From Streptomyces collinus Tu 365 (GTDB lineage Bacteria > Actinomycetota > Actinomycetes > Streptomycetales > Streptomycetaceae): a stretch of DNA of 64,000 bases. The translations under genes were made by a program, and so were the position numbers. Under the pieces are notes generated by a model. It was given only the letters and a program-made list of their open reading frames with translations, made no database searches and was not told the DNA's origin. The stretch lies in NCBI RefSeq assembly GCF_000444875.1, contig NC_021985.1, positions 2,799,535 through 2,863,534 on the forward strand. The letters run 5' to 3'. Below are positions 1-8,366 of the stretch, piece by piece; the first letter of the stretch is position 1, and the number at the start of each line of letters is the position of its first letter.

Positions 1-1406
1 CCGGTGGCCGGGCAGAAGGTGGCGTCGGCGCGGAACTGGCTCGTGCCGTTCATGGGCTGCCGGTAGATCCGGTAGTTGTAGTGGCGCAGGAAGTCACCGG
101 GGTAGTTCCGCGACTCGAAGGAGACGCAGGAGGCGTCGGCGAGCCCCCGGCGCACGATCCAGGTCGCGTCGTTCCGGTCGAGCGCGGAACTGCCGGACGT
201 GACCGGGGAGATGACCGCGGCGTCGGCCTGGTGGCGCAGGTAGTCGGTGGTGCAGCAGGCGGTGGTCGCGCGCAGCGAGATCTCCGAGCCGGGGCTCAGG
301 GTGCCGGTGCTGCCGGTCGGGCCGCCGTACCCGGCGGAGACGATGTCGGCCTGGACGGCGTCGTCGGCCGCGTCCGTCGGTATCCCGGAGGTCATCACGC
401 CCTCGAAGAAGGAGCCGATGGAGCCGTTGCTGTTGTCGCCGCCGGTGCCGAGGACGATCGCGCCCTCCTGGTGCATGGGCGCGTAGCCGCCCGCGGTCGG
501 CTCACCGCCGGAATAGGTGGTCGTCAGTCCACCGGATTGCGCGTTTCCGTATTTCAGCGCGAAATGGTTCTGCCCGTTGTTCTTCAGCAGCGCGGTCACG
601 AAGGGCATCGGTCCGGTGCCGGTGTTCGAGGTGTTCCTGCTGTACCCGGCGTCGGACTGGAACAGGCCGTTCTCCAGGTCGGCCTGGACCCAGGGTCCCT
701 GCCCGTGGCAGGGCGCGAACCAGCACTCGGTGCCGAAGTTGATGGCGTCCATGTGCCCGTTGCCGGTGTCCTTGTTGTTCGTCTCGGCGTTGCCGTAGTC
801 GAAGCAGCAGGCGCCGTTGACGTGGGTGCCGGAGGTCACCATGTACATCCCCTCGGCCTGCCCGTTCACGGCCACGCCGGAGGTGGAGTTGTCCCGGTAG
901 CCCATGCCGGCGGAGATCTCCAGGCCGTAGACCTGGTGGCCGCCCACGGTCACCGGCAGGGCGTCGGCGGGCGCTCCGACGTCGGCCGCTCCGGCCCCGC
1001 CCGCGCCCTCCACGGTGAGGTGGTTGTGGCGCGCCGACTGGTCGTAGATCTCGGTGATGACGCAGGTCGTACCGGCACAGAAGGCGTCCTGGGCCGCCGC
1101 GTCGGCGTAGCCGCCGGTGGTCAGCACGCCGATGTTCGCGAATCCGCCGTCGGAGGCCCGCTTCACCTGGTAGAGGGGGCCGCCGTAGGCGGAGTACAGG
1201 GCGCGGACGAGGCTGTGCGCGGCGACGCACGGGGTGCCGGCGGCCGCGTAGACGTCGCAGGGCCGTGAGGTCGCGGCGGCGGCCCGCGGGGCGCCGGCGC
1301 CGAGGACGAGCGCGGCGACCGACGCGAACACCGCGAACACCGCGAGCACGGACAGGGCGGCGCTCTCGATCCGCCGTGGGACACAGCGCGGGAGGATGGG
1401 GGACAC
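1..1406 (-). CDS. abfB: Secreted GH54 alpha-L-arabinofuranosidase B (C-terminus cut by window edge)
   Basis: Extracellular enzyme that removes arabinofuranosyl side chains from arabinan or arabinoxylan. The first ~45 residues form a signal peptide ending in an Ala-rich site. The mature part starts CDVYAAAGTPC and carries the GH54 hallmarks: the adjacent-cysteine motif GACCFDYGNAE (vicinal disulfide in fungal AbfB), the nucleophile-containing ADLENGLF and the acid/base motif GGDNSN. The last visible part, with SFESRNYPGDFLRHYNYR, is the start of a CBM42 arabinose-binding beta-trefoil. The frame runs off the left edge after about 468 codons. The GTG at 1406 was chosen because GAAGAGG lies five bases upstream; GTG 1412 is an alternative. 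Divergent from a response regulator, with repeated motifs between them. Confidence 0.93.
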   Translation of the reverse strand, partial: MSPILPRCVPRRIESAALSVLAVFAVFASVAALVLGAGAPRAAAATSRPCDVYAAAGTPCVAAHSLVRALYSAYGGPLYQVKRASDGGFANIGVLTTGGYADAAAQDAFCAGTTCVITEIYDQSARHNHLTVEGAGGAGAADVGAPADALPVTVGGHQVYGLEISAGMGYRDNSTSGVAVNGQAEGMYMVTSGTHVNGACCFDYGNAETNNKDTGNGHMDAINFGTECWFAPCHGQGPWVQADLENGLFQSDAGYSRNTSNTGTGPMPFVTALLKNNGQNHFALKYGNAQSGGLTTTYSGGEPTAGGYAPMHQEGAIVLGTGGDNSNGSIGSFFEGVMTSGIPTDAADDAVQADIVSAGYGGPTGSTGTLSPGSEISLRATTACCTTDYLRHQADAAVISPVTSGSSALDRNDATWIVRRGLADASCVSFESRNYPGDFLRHYNYRIYRQPMNGTSQFRADATFCPAT

Positions 1407-1453
1407 GTGCACCTCTTCGGTCTCTCGTGGGGGTCGGTGCGGGCCCGGTCGGT

Positions 1454-1517
1454 ATACCGAACGTCGTTCGATCGAAATACCGAACCTTTTCCGCGCCGAA
1501 ATACCGAACAAATACCG
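1454..1517. promoter_or_regulatory. Cluster of ATACCGAAC direct repeats between abfB and the response regulator
   Basis: ATACCGAAC occurs at 1454-1462, 1477-1485 and 1501-1509, with a partial copy ATACCG at 1512-1517. Start-to-start spacing is 23, 24 and 11 bases, roughly whole helical turns. Two palindromes overlap the first copy: CGAAC-GTC-GTTCG at 1458-1470 and TTCGATCGAA at 1467-1476. This looks like an operator array for the abfB promoter. The binding protein is not known. Confidence 0.55.
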
Positions 1518-1607
1518 GAAATGCAGAGGCGATTGTTTTCGCGTCACCGGGAATCGTCAACCCCCGCGGACCGAAATCGTGACGGGTCCTCGATTCACTT
1601 CCGCGGT

Positions 1608-1613
1608 TACGCT
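1608..1613 (+). promoter_or_regulatory. -10 box TACGCT of a probable leaderless promoter
   Basis: TACGCT lies six bases before the GTG at 1620, and no Shine-Dalgarno sequence precedes that GTG. This fits a transcript starting at or next to the start codon. No convincing -35 element was found. Confidence 0.45.
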
Positions 1614-1619
1614 TGGGCC

Positions 1620-2231
1620 GTGAAGAACATCCGAGTCCTGCTCGCCGAGGACCAGGGCATGATGCGCGGTGCCCTCGCGCTGCTGCTCGGCATGGAGGAC
1701 GACATCGAGGTGGTCGCCCAGGTGTCGTCCGGCGACGCGATCGTGGCGGCGGCGCTGCTGCACCGGCCGGACGTGGCGCTGCTGGACATCGAACTGCCCG
1801 GTGTCAGCGGCCTGGACGCGGCGGCTCAGCTGCGCGAGCAGGCGCCGGACTGCCGGGTGCTGATCCTGACCACCTTCGGCCGGCCCGGCTATCTGCGCCG
1901 GGCCATGGAGGCCGGGGCGGCCGGTTTCCTGGTCAAGGACGGGCCGGTGGAGGAACTCGCCCAGGCGGTCCGGCGCGTGCTCACCGGGGAGACCGTGGTC
2001 GATCCGGCGCTGGCGGCCGCCGCGCTCAGTGCCGGGCCGAACCCGCTGACGGCCCGGGAGCGCGAGGTGCTGCAGGCGTCGGCGGACGGGGCGACGGTCG
2101 CGGACGTCGCCGGCCGCCTTCACCTGTCGGAGTCGACGGTCCGCAACTACCTGTCCTCCGCCATCGGCAAGACGGGCACCCGCAACCGGGCGGAGGCGGT
2201 CCGGGAGGCCAGGCAGCAGGGGTGGCTGTGA
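1620..2231 (+). CDS. Orphan NarL/FixJ-type response regulator
   Basis: DNA-binding regulator of 203 residues. The N-terminal receiver domain (about 1-120) has the acidic pair E10-D11, the phospho-acceptor D56 in LLDIELPG, Thr in LILTTFG and Lys in FLVKDGP. The C-terminal LuxR-type HTH (about 140-200) includes LTAREREVL and LHLSESTVRNYLSSAIGKTG. It resembles DesR-type regulators. No histidine kinase lies next to it, so the partner is elsewhere or absent. The reading frame is open further upstream, but GTG 1620 gives the normal VKNIRVLLAEDQ start and has a -10 box just before it. The ATACCGAAC cluster lies upstream. Confidence 0.9.
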   Translation: MKNIRVLLAEDQGMMRGALALLLGMEDDIEVVAQVSSGDAIVAAALLHRPDVALLDIELPGVSGLDAAAQLREQAPDCRVLILTTFGRPGYLRRAMEAGAAGFLVKDGPVEELAQAVRRVLTGETVVDPALAAAALSAGPNPLTAREREVLQASADGATVADVAGRLHLSESTVRNYLSSAIGKTGTRNRAEAVREARQQGWL

Positions 2232-2247
2232 CCTCCCGGCGGGTCCG

Positions 2248-3069
2248 CTACCTCGTCACCTCCGCGGACGCGTAGGACGTCCCCTCGGGTGCGACGCAGG
2301 TGAACCAGTTCGCCCCCTGGAAGCCGGCCACCGTGCGGATCGCCGAGCCCGTGTAGTGGGCGGAGAAGCCCTCGGCCGGCTCGGCCACGGCCGTCGTGCC
2401 GTCCTTCCAGTGGCAGGTGACCTGCCGTGCGGTCTTCGCGACCGTGCCGATCACCAGCCGGCCGGAGCTCTCGCCCCCGGTGCCCAGCCGGCTCGCACCG
2501 GCCACCATGTCCGTGCCCCTGAACCGCTCGAACCTCTCGACCGAGTTGAAGACCACCTGCTGCGGACGCTCCGAGTCGCCCCAGCCGCGCATCGCGAAGT
2601 ACGAGATCTTTCCGACCAGGTCGGCGGGCTTGCGGGCGTCCGCCGGCGTGACGCCCAGCGCGGCCATGGCGGCGAACTGGCGGTCCGCCTCGCGCTCGTT
2701 GTGCGGCGCCCCCCACACGTCGACGCCGACCCGCCACTCCTCGCCCCGGTAGGTGCCCCGCGCGATCTCGGTCCGCTGCGGTGCGTACACGTGGCGCGCG
2801 GCGGCGGAGGCGGGCGGCTTCGCCACGTCGCTCCCACGGTCGGCACGGCCGCCGCCGGGCAGCCCGGTCACCGCGAGGGCGCCGGTGGTCCCGGCCAGCA
2901 CCAGCGCCGTGGCCGCCGTCACCGCCCAGCGCCGGGCCCTGCGCCGCCTGCCGCCGCGCAGCACCGCCTGCACCGGAGCGGTGCCGATCTCGACCCGGTC
3001 CGCGGTGTCCGCGAGCAGAAGGGCGATGTCCGACGGTGTCATCTCGTGGTTCTCCCGGTCCGCGCTCAT
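2248..3069 (-). CDS. CU044_5270-type membrane protein, probable partner of the ECF sigma factor
   Basis: Protein of 273 residues with an N-terminal cytoplasmic segment, a basic patch (GGRRRRARR), one membrane helix at about 47-70, then an extracytoplasmic domain. It matches the CU044_5270-like family found directly after SigE-family sigma genes. Members may act as anti-sigma or sensor proteins, but this is unproven. The ATG at 3069 shares its A with the sigma stop (TGATG), and GGAGGG lies upstream, so translation is probably coupled. An in-frame ATG nine codons in is an alternative start. Convergent with the response regulator. Confidence 0.75.
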   Translation of the reverse strand: MSADRENHEMTPSDIALLLADTADRVEIGTAPVQAVLRGGRRRRARRWAVTAATALVLAGTTGALAVTGLPGGGRADRGSDVAKPPASAAARHVYAPQRTEIARGTYRGEEWRVGVDVWGAPHNEREADRQFAAMAALGVTPADARKPADLVGKISYFAMRGWGDSERPQQVVFNSVERFERFRGTDMVAGASRLGTGGESSGRLVIGTVAKTARQVTCHWKDGTTAVAEPAEGFSAHYTGSAIRTVAGFQGANWFTCVAPEGTSYASAEVTR

Positions 3070-3608
3070 CACTTCCGCCCTCCGTGCGTCACCGTCTCGG
3101 CCAGTCCCGGCAGGGCGCGCAGTTTCGCGATGCCCTTGGCCGCGTTGCTCTTCACGGTGCCGACCGAGCAGCCCATCGCCTCGGCCGTCTGGGTCTCCGT
3201 CAGGTCCTCCCAGTAGCGCAGGACCACCGCCTCCCGCTGCCGCGCCGGAAGTTGGGCGAGCGCCTCCAGCAGCGCGTCCCGGTCGTCGGCCTGCGCCATC
3301 CGGTCGCCCGCGTCGGCCACCTCGCGCACCAGGCCCGCGTCGTCCCTCGGGGCCAGGAACTCCTTGAGCCGCCTTCTGTGCCTGCGGGCGTGCGCGTTGA
3401 TCATCACGCGGCGTACGTAGGCCTCCGGGTCGTCGGCGGAGCCGACCCTGCGCCAGGCCACGTAGACCCGTTCGAGCGTCGACTGGACCAGGTCCTCGGC
3501 GGCGTGCCGCTCCCCCGTGAGCAGGAACGCCGTACGCATCAGCCGCGGCCAGCGGCCCGTCATGAAGCTCTGGAACTCCTCGTCCCGAGCCGGCTTACGA
3601 TCCCCCAT
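3069..3608 (-). CDS. SigE-family ECF RNA polymerase sigma factor
   Basis: Sigma factor of 179 residues with region 2 (FQSFMTGRWPRLMRTAFLL to about residue 75) and region 4 (LPARQREAVVLRYWEDLTET plus the helix containing CSVGTVKSN). This is the layout of the Streptomyces SigE-family ECF group. The ATG at 3608 is preceded by a perfect AGGAGG with five-base spacing. That Shine-Dalgarno overlaps the stop codon of the upstream efflux gene. A GTG at 3614 abuts the Shine-Dalgarno and was rejected. It is followed by the membrane protein at 2248-3069, and the three genes look like one operon. Confidence 0.9.
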   Translation of the reverse strand: MGDRKPARDEEFQSFMTGRWPRLMRTAFLLTGERHAAEDLVQSTLERVYVAWRRVGSADDPEAYVRRVMINAHARRHRRRLKEFLAPRDDAGLVREVADAGDRMAQADDRDALLEALAQLPARQREAVVLRYWEDLTETQTAEAMGCSVGTVKSNAAKGIAKLRALPGLAETVTHGGRK

Positions 3609-3617
3609 GGGCACCTC

Positions 3618-5102
3618 CTAGACATCAGGAGGAGTCCACGGACCGCCCGGACCGTTGCCTCGTCCCGCTGAACGCGCCGGAGTCCTGCGCGGCAGCCACA
3701 CCAGCATCAGCAGCGCCCCGCCCAGCAGCAGGGCCGCGCTGGTGCGGAAGGCGAGCGCGTAGCCGTCGGTCAGGGCACCGGGCCCGTGTCCGCTGCCGGT
3801 GCCGGCCGCCGCGACGGTCGACATGACGGCGAGGCCCAGCGAACCGCCCATGGTGCGGGAGGTGTTGATCAGCCCCGACACCAGTCCGGCCTCGCCCGGG
3901 GCCGCGCCCGACGTGGCCAGCGCGGCCAGCGGGGTCCCGGCCAGGCCCGCGCCCAGCATCATCAGCATGCCGGGGATCATGATCCCGGTGACGTACGCCC
4001 CGTGCGCGGTCATCGTCGACTGCCAGGCGAAGCCCGCCGCGGCGACCAGGGTCCCCAGGGCCGCCACCGTGCGGGCCCCGGCCGAGCGCATCAGGCGGGG
4101 GGCCACCTTGGAGCCGACGACCACCGACAGCGAGCTGGGCACCAGGGCGAGACCGGCCTCCAGCGGCGAGTAGCCGAGCACGTTCTGGGCGTACAGCGTC
4201 ATGAAGTACCACATGCAGAACATGGCGGAGCCGGAGACGAACATGGCCGCGTTCGCCGAGGCCACCGAGCGCAGCCTGAGCAGTCCGAGCGGCATCAGCG
4301 GCGCCGCGGTGCGGGCCTCGACCAGCAGGAAGCAGCCGATGAGGGCCAGTCCGGCGGCCAGCGGCAGCAGCGTGGCCGCGGCCGTCCAGCCCCGCGCCTC
4401 GGTCTGCACGATGCCGTAGGCGAGGATCGCGAGTCCCGCCGTCACCAGCAGGGCGCCCGGCAGGTCGAGGCGCCGCCGGTCCCCGGCGCGGCTCTCGGCC
4501 AGCCACAGCGCGGAGCCGGCCAGCACCACGGCGCCCACCGGCACGTTGATCAGCAGCACCCACCGCCAGGAGAGCACGTCCACCAGCACCCCGCCGACGA
4601 GCCCGCCCGCCGCCCCGCCGCCCGCGCCGACCGCGGTCCAGGTCGCTATCGCGCGGGCCCGGGCGGCTCCTTCGGGGACGGCGGCCGTCAGCAGGGTCAG
4701 CGTCGAGGGGGCGAGCACGGCCGCGCCCAGCCCCTGCACGGCCCGCGCGAGCAGCAGCTGCCAGCCGTCCCCGGCGAGTCCGCCGCCCAGCGAGGCGAGG
4801 GTGAACAGGCCGAGCCCGACGAGGAACATCCGCTTGCGGCCGTAGAGGTCGCCGGCCCGGCCGCCGAGCAGCATGAAGCCGGCGAAGGCGATGGCGTAGG
4901 CGTTCACCACCCACTGCAGGCCGGGACCGCTCAGTCCGAGGTCGCTCCGCATCGACGGCAGGGCGACGTTGACCACGGACACGTCGAGCACGACCAGGAA
5001 CTGCCCGGCGCAGGCCAGCGCCACCACCAGCCAGGTCGGGGGCGTCGCCGGGCGGCGGGAGGTGCGGCGGGAGACATCGGCGGCTTCGAGCATGGGTGTC
5101 AT
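3618..5102 (-). CDS. DHA2-family (EmrB/QacA-type) MFS drug exporter
   Basis: Polytopic protein of 494 residues, the usual length for 14-helix DHA2 drug:H+ antiporters. The first helix region has the family motif LVVLDVSVVNVALP, followed by GRAGDLYGRKR (motif A), and AAGGLVGGVLVDVLSWRWVL resembles motif C. Substrate unknown. Its stop codon lies within the ribosome-binding site of the sigma gene, so pump, sigma factor and membrane partner are probably co-transcribed. Start choice between ATG 5102 and ATG 5093 is uncertain because neither has a strong Shine-Dalgarno. Confidence 0.9.
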   Translation of the reverse strand: MTPMLEAADVSRRTSRRPATPPTWLVVALACAGQFLVVLDVSVVNVALPSMRSDLGLSGPGLQWVVNAYAIAFAGFMLLGGRAGDLYGRKRMFLVGLGLFTLASLGGGLAGDGWQLLLARAVQGLGAAVLAPSTLTLLTAAVPEGAARARAIATWTAVGAGGGAAGGLVGGVLVDVLSWRWVLLINVPVGAVVLAGSALWLAESRAGDRRRLDLPGALLVTAGLAILAYGIVQTEARGWTAAATLLPLAAGLALIGCFLLVEARTAAPLMPLGLLRLRSVASANAAMFVSGSAMFCMWYFMTLYAQNVLGYSPLEAGLALVPSSLSVVVGSKVAPRLMRSAGARTVAALGTLVAAAGFAWQSTMTAHGAYVTGIMIPGMLMMLGAGLAGTPLAALATSGAAPGEAGLVSGLINTSRTMGGSLGLAVMSTVAAAGTGSGHGPGALTDGYALAFRTSAALLLGGALLMLVWLPRRTPARSAGRGNGPGGPWTPPDV

Positions 5103-5138
5103 GCTCTCAACCGGGCCGCGCCCCTTGCATCGGCTTTT

Positions 5139-5160
5139 CGGACCAGCGGGCCCTGGTCCG
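5139..5160 (-). terminator. Hairpin after the Ltp1-like thiolase
   Basis: Perfect 8-bp arms CGGACCAG/CTGGTCCG with a 6-base loop, directly downstream of the stop at 5167. It may separate the thiolase transcript from the efflux operon. Confidence 0.45.
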
Positions 5161-5166
5161 CACGGC

Positions 5167-6354
5167 CTACGCCGCCCGCAGCAGGGTGACGACCGCCGCC
5201 CCGCCCAGCCCGATGTTGTGCGCGAGCCCCACCCGGGCGCCGGGCACCTGCCGCTCCCCCGCCTCGCCGCGCAGCTGCCAGACCAGTTCGGCGGCCTGGG
5301 CGAGGCCGGTGGCGCCCAGCGGATGACCCTTGGAGATCAGCCCGCCCGACGGGTTCACCACCCAGCGGCCCCCGTACGTGGTCGCCCCGGACTCCACCAG
5401 CGCCCCGGACTCGCCGGCCGGGCACATGCCGAGCGCCTCGTAGGTGAGCAGTTCGTTGACGGAGAAGCAGTCGTGCAGCTCCACGACGTCCACGTCGTCG
5501 ATGCCGAGCCCGGCCCGCTCGTACGCCTGCCGGGCCGCCTCGCGGGACATCGGTTGCCCGACGACGTCGATGCAGGATCCGGACGCGAAGGACTCGGCGG
5601 TGTCCGTGACCATGGCCTGCGCGACGATCTCGGTCAGGCCGCCCAGGCCCCGCCGCTCGGCGAACCGCTCCGAGACCACCACGGCCGCCGCGGCGCCGTC
5701 CGAGGTCGGTGAGCACTGGAGCCTGGTCAGCGGCCGGTGCACGGTGGGCGCGGCGAGGACCGCGTCGACGTCGTGGGCGTCCCGGAACTGGGCGTAGGGG
5801 TTGTGCACGGAGTGGCGGTGGTTCTTGGCGGCGACCGCGGCGAGCTGCGCCTCGGTGGTGCCGTGGCGCTCCATGTGCTCGCGGGCCGCGCCGCCGAAGA
5901 TCTGGGCGGTCGGCGGGGTGGCCGCGAAGCCGTGCCGGGCGGCCATGATCCCGTAGTGGCGGGCCACCGGTGAGGCGGCGAGGTCCCCTCCGTCGGCGCC
6001 CGCGCCGAGCGCGCCCTTGCGCATCTTCTCGAAGCCCAGCGCCAGGACGCAGTCGCAGCCGCCGCCCTCGACGAGCTGGCGGGCCAGCATGAGCGCGGTG
6101 GCGCCGGTCGCGCAGTTGTTGTTGACGTTGTAGACCGGAACGCCGGTCAGGCCGAGTTCGTAGGCGGCGCGCTGGCCGGCGGTCGAGGGCTGGAAGCAGT
6201 AGCCGACGGGAACCTGTTCCACTTCGTTGTAGGAGATCCCGGCGTCGGCGAGCGCGGCCCCGCCCGCCTCCCGCACCATGTCCCAGTACTGCCATTCCCT
6301 GGTCCCGGGCTTTTCGAAGCGGGTCATCCCGACCCCGGCGACATAGGCCTTCAT
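5167..6354 (-). CDS. SCP-x-type thiolase / lipid-transfer protein (Ltp1-like)
   Basis: Thiolase-fold protein of 395 residues, strongly like mycobacterial Ltp1 (Rv2790c). It shares YVAGVGMTRFEKPG, VYNVNNNCATGATAL with the presumed active-site Cys, LTRLQCSPTSDGAAAAV and GGLISKGHPLGATG with the catalytic-type His. Family members act on acyl-CoA, including sterol side-chain intermediates; the exact reaction here is inferred. The ATG at 6354 gives the family N-terminus MKAYVAGVGM. An exact KstR-type operator ends only 12 bases upstream of this start, so the gene is a strong candidate for KstR repression. The hairpin at 5139-5160 may end its transcript. Confidence 0.9.
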   Translation of the reverse strand: MKAYVAGVGMTRFEKPGTREWQYWDMVREAGGAALADAGISYNEVEQVPVGYCFQPSTAGQRAAYELGLTGVPVYNVNNNCATGATALMLARQLVEGGGCDCVLALGFEKMRKGALGAGADGGDLAASPVARHYGIMAARHGFAATPPTAQIFGGAAREHMERHGTTEAQLAAVAAKNHRHSVHNPYAQFRDAHDVDAVLAAPTVHRPLTRLQCSPTSDGAAAAVVVSERFAERRGLGGLTEIVAQAMVTDTAESFASGSCIDVVGQPMSREAARQAYERAGLGIDDVDVVELHDCFSVNELLTYEALGMCPAGESGALVESGATTYGGRWVVNPSGGLISKGHPLGATGLAQAAELVWQLRGEAGERQVPGARVGLAHNIGLGGAAVVTLLRAA

Positions 6355-6366
6355 GGCGGGCCAGAC

Positions 6367-6380
6367 TAGAACGCGTTCCA
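6367..6380 (-). promoter_or_regulatory. KstR operator before the Ltp1-like gene (exact consensus)
   Basis: TAGAACGCGTTCCA fits the KstR consensus TnnAACnnGTTnnA at all eight fixed positions. It lies 12-13 bases before the ATG at 6354, where a bound repressor would block a short-leader or leaderless promoter. A kstR homologue is encoded at 16798-17445. A 7-of-8 match at 6208-6221 lies within the coding region and may be chance. Confidence 0.8.
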
Positions 6381-6516
6381 TCAACGGACCAGACCCTGAC
6401 GCGAGGTCAGAAACCCATGAGTGGGTCAAGGATTCATTAGAGGCCCGAAGCAACGGAATAGTTGCCTGTGCATACGAGGTTTACCCACCACTTATGTCCA
6501 CGGGAGGCCTCACTCA

Positions 6517-8259
6517 ATGACGCACACGACGACCGACCAGCCCGACCGGAGGGCCGGCGGAGCCGTGGTCCCGGTGCTCGCCTTCGCGGGCATCGTGGTC
6601 GCGGTGATGCAGACCCTGCTCGTGCCGGTCATCAAGGACCTGCCGCAGCTCCTGGACACCGCGCCCAGCAACGCCACCTGGGTCCTCACCTCGACCCTGC
6701 TGTCGGGCGCCGTCGCCACCCCCATCATGGGCCGCCTCGGCGACCTCTACGGGAAGCGGCGGCTGCTGGTCCTGAGCCTCGCCGTGATGGTGGTCGGCGC
6801 CCTGGTCAGCGCCCTCACCAGCGACCTCCTCACGATGATCGCGGGCCGCACCCTGCAGGGCTTCGCGATGGGCGCCATCCCGCTGGGCATCGGCCTGATG
6901 CGCGACATGCTGCCGCGCGAGCGGCTCGGCTCCGCCATGGCCCTGATGAGCTCCTCGATCGGCGTCGGCGGCGGCCTCGCGCTGCCCGCCGCGGCCCTCG
7001 TCGCCGAGCACAGCGACTGGCACGCGCTCTTCTACGGCGCCGCCGGTCTCGGCGTCGTCGCCATCGCCCTGACCTACCTGGTGGTGCCCGAGTCGCCGAT
7101 GCGCGCCCGCGGCACCTTCGACCTGCCCGGCGCGCTCGGCCTGTCCGCCGGACTGGTCCTGCTCCTGCTGCCGATCACCAAGGGCAGCGACTGGGGCTGG
7201 TCCTCCGGCACCACGCTCGGCCTGTTCGCCGCCTCCGTCGCCGTGTTCCTCCTGTGGGGCGCCTACGAACTGCGCGTCAAGGCCCCGCTGGTCGACCTGC
7301 GCACCACCGCCCGCCCGGCCGTGCTGTTCACCAACCTCGCCTCGATCATGGTCGGCGTCAGCTTCTACGTCGTCTCGCTGGTCCTCCCCCAGCTCCTCCA
7401 GCTCCCGGAGGCCACCGGCTACGGCCTCGGCCGGTCCATGGTCGTCGCCGGCCTGTGCGTCGCGCCGCTGGGCCTGACCATGATGTTCACGGCACCGGTC
7501 TACGCCCGCCTGTCGGCCCGCTACGGCCCCAAGGTCACCCTGATCATCGGCCTGCTGGTCATCGGCCTCGGCTACGGGGGCGGCCTCGGCCTGATGGACG
7601 CGGCCTGGCAGACCATCGTCACCTCCGTCGTGCTCGGCGCCGGCATCGGCCTCGCCTACTCCTCGCTGCCCGCCCTGATCATCGGCGCCGTCCCGGCCTC
7701 CGAGACCGGCGCGGCCAACGGCCTCAACACCCTGATGCGGTCGATCGGCACCTCGGTCTCCAGCGCCGTCATCGGCATGGTGCTGGCCAACACCGCGCAC
7801 CACACCGGCGCGGTCGCCGTGCCGACCATGCACGGGTTCCGCGTCTCCTTCCTGATCGCCACCGCGGCCGTCGCGGTCGGCCTGCTGTTCGCCCTCCTGC
7901 TGCCCAGGACGCCCCGCCCCGCCGCGCACACCCAGCTGCGCGCCAGCAGCGAGGAGGACGCGGCGCTGGAGCGCGCCGAGCAGGCGCTGCGCGGCTTCAG
8001 GGGCCGGGTGCTGGACGCCGGCGGCAGCCCGGTCGCCCGCGCCAAGGTCACCCTGATCGACCGCCGGGGACGGCAGGCGGGGGCGACGCTCTCCGGCGCG
8101 GACGGCGGCTACGTCCTCACCGTGCCGGCCGGCGGCGCGTACGTGCTCGCCGCGAAGGCCGCCGGGCACGGGCCGCTCGCCTCCGCCGCCAGCCACCACG
8201 GCGAGGAGCGGGCCGTCGAGCTCGACCTCTCCCTGCCGGGCGAGACGGTGACCGCGTAA
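6517..8259 (+). CDS. MFS exporter with C-terminal carboxypeptidase-regulatory-like domain
   Basis: Protein of 580 residues. The first ~480 form a 14-helix DHA2-type MFS transporter (GRLGDLYGKRRLLV as motif A). The C-terminal ~85 residues (from about 495, beginning RGFRGRVLDAGGSPVARAKV) form one carboxypeptidase-regulatory-like beta-sandwich repeat with the typical GADGGYVLTVPAG signature. Such fused domains may bind substrate or a surface partner, but the role is unknown. ATG 6517 has GGGAGG nine bases upstream. The leader contains an inverted repeat, GCAAC-GGAATA-GTTGC, near 6452-6467, a possible operator. Divergent from the Ltp1-like gene. Confidence 0.88.
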   Translation: MTHTTTDQPDRRAGGAVVPVLAFAGIVVAVMQTLLVPVIKDLPQLLDTAPSNATWVLTSTLLSGAVATPIMGRLGDLYGKRRLLVLSLAVMVVGALVSALTSDLLTMIAGRTLQGFAMGAIPLGIGLMRDMLPRERLGSAMALMSSSIGVGGGLALPAAALVAEHSDWHALFYGAAGLGVVAIALTYLVVPESPMRARGTFDLPGALGLSAGLVLLLLPITKGSDWGWSSGTTLGLFAASVAVFLLWGAYELRVKAPLVDLRTTARPAVLFTNLASIMVGVSFYVVSLVLPQLLQLPEATGYGLGRSMVVAGLCVAPLGLTMMFTAPVYARLSARYGPKVTLIIGLLVIGLGYGGGLGLMDAAWQTIVTSVVLGAGIGLAYSSLPALIIGAVPASETGAANGLNTLMRSIGTSVSSAVIGMVLANTAHHTGAVAVPTMHGFRVSFLIATAAVAVGLLFALLLPRTPRPAAHTQLRASSEEDAALERAEQALRGFRGRVLDAGGSPVARAKVTLIDRRGRQAGATLSGADGGYVLTVPAGGAYVLAAKAAGHGPLASAASHHGEERAVELDLSLPGETVTA

Positions 8260-8290
8260 CGCGCTCCGCCTCCCGGCACCCACCTCGCAC

Positions 8291-8322
8291 GCACCCCCTG
8301 TCGCCCCGGCGGCAGGGGGTGC
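8291..8322 (+). terminator. Rho-independent-type hairpin after the MFS gene
   Basis: GCACCCCCTG and CAGGGGGTGC form perfect 10-bp arms, extended by about five more pairs to a two-base loop. It lies 32 bases after the stop at 8259. Confidence 0.75.
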
Positions 8323-8366
8323 GGCAGCATAGGCGCCCGGAAAGCCGTACGACCGAAAGGCGCCCC

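Noticed and set aside
6208..6221. GGGAACCTGTTCCA, 7/8 KstR-box match inside the Ltp1-like gene
   Set aside because: It lies in coding sequence; similar 7/8 matches occur by chance elsewhere (31696-31709, 62824-62837).
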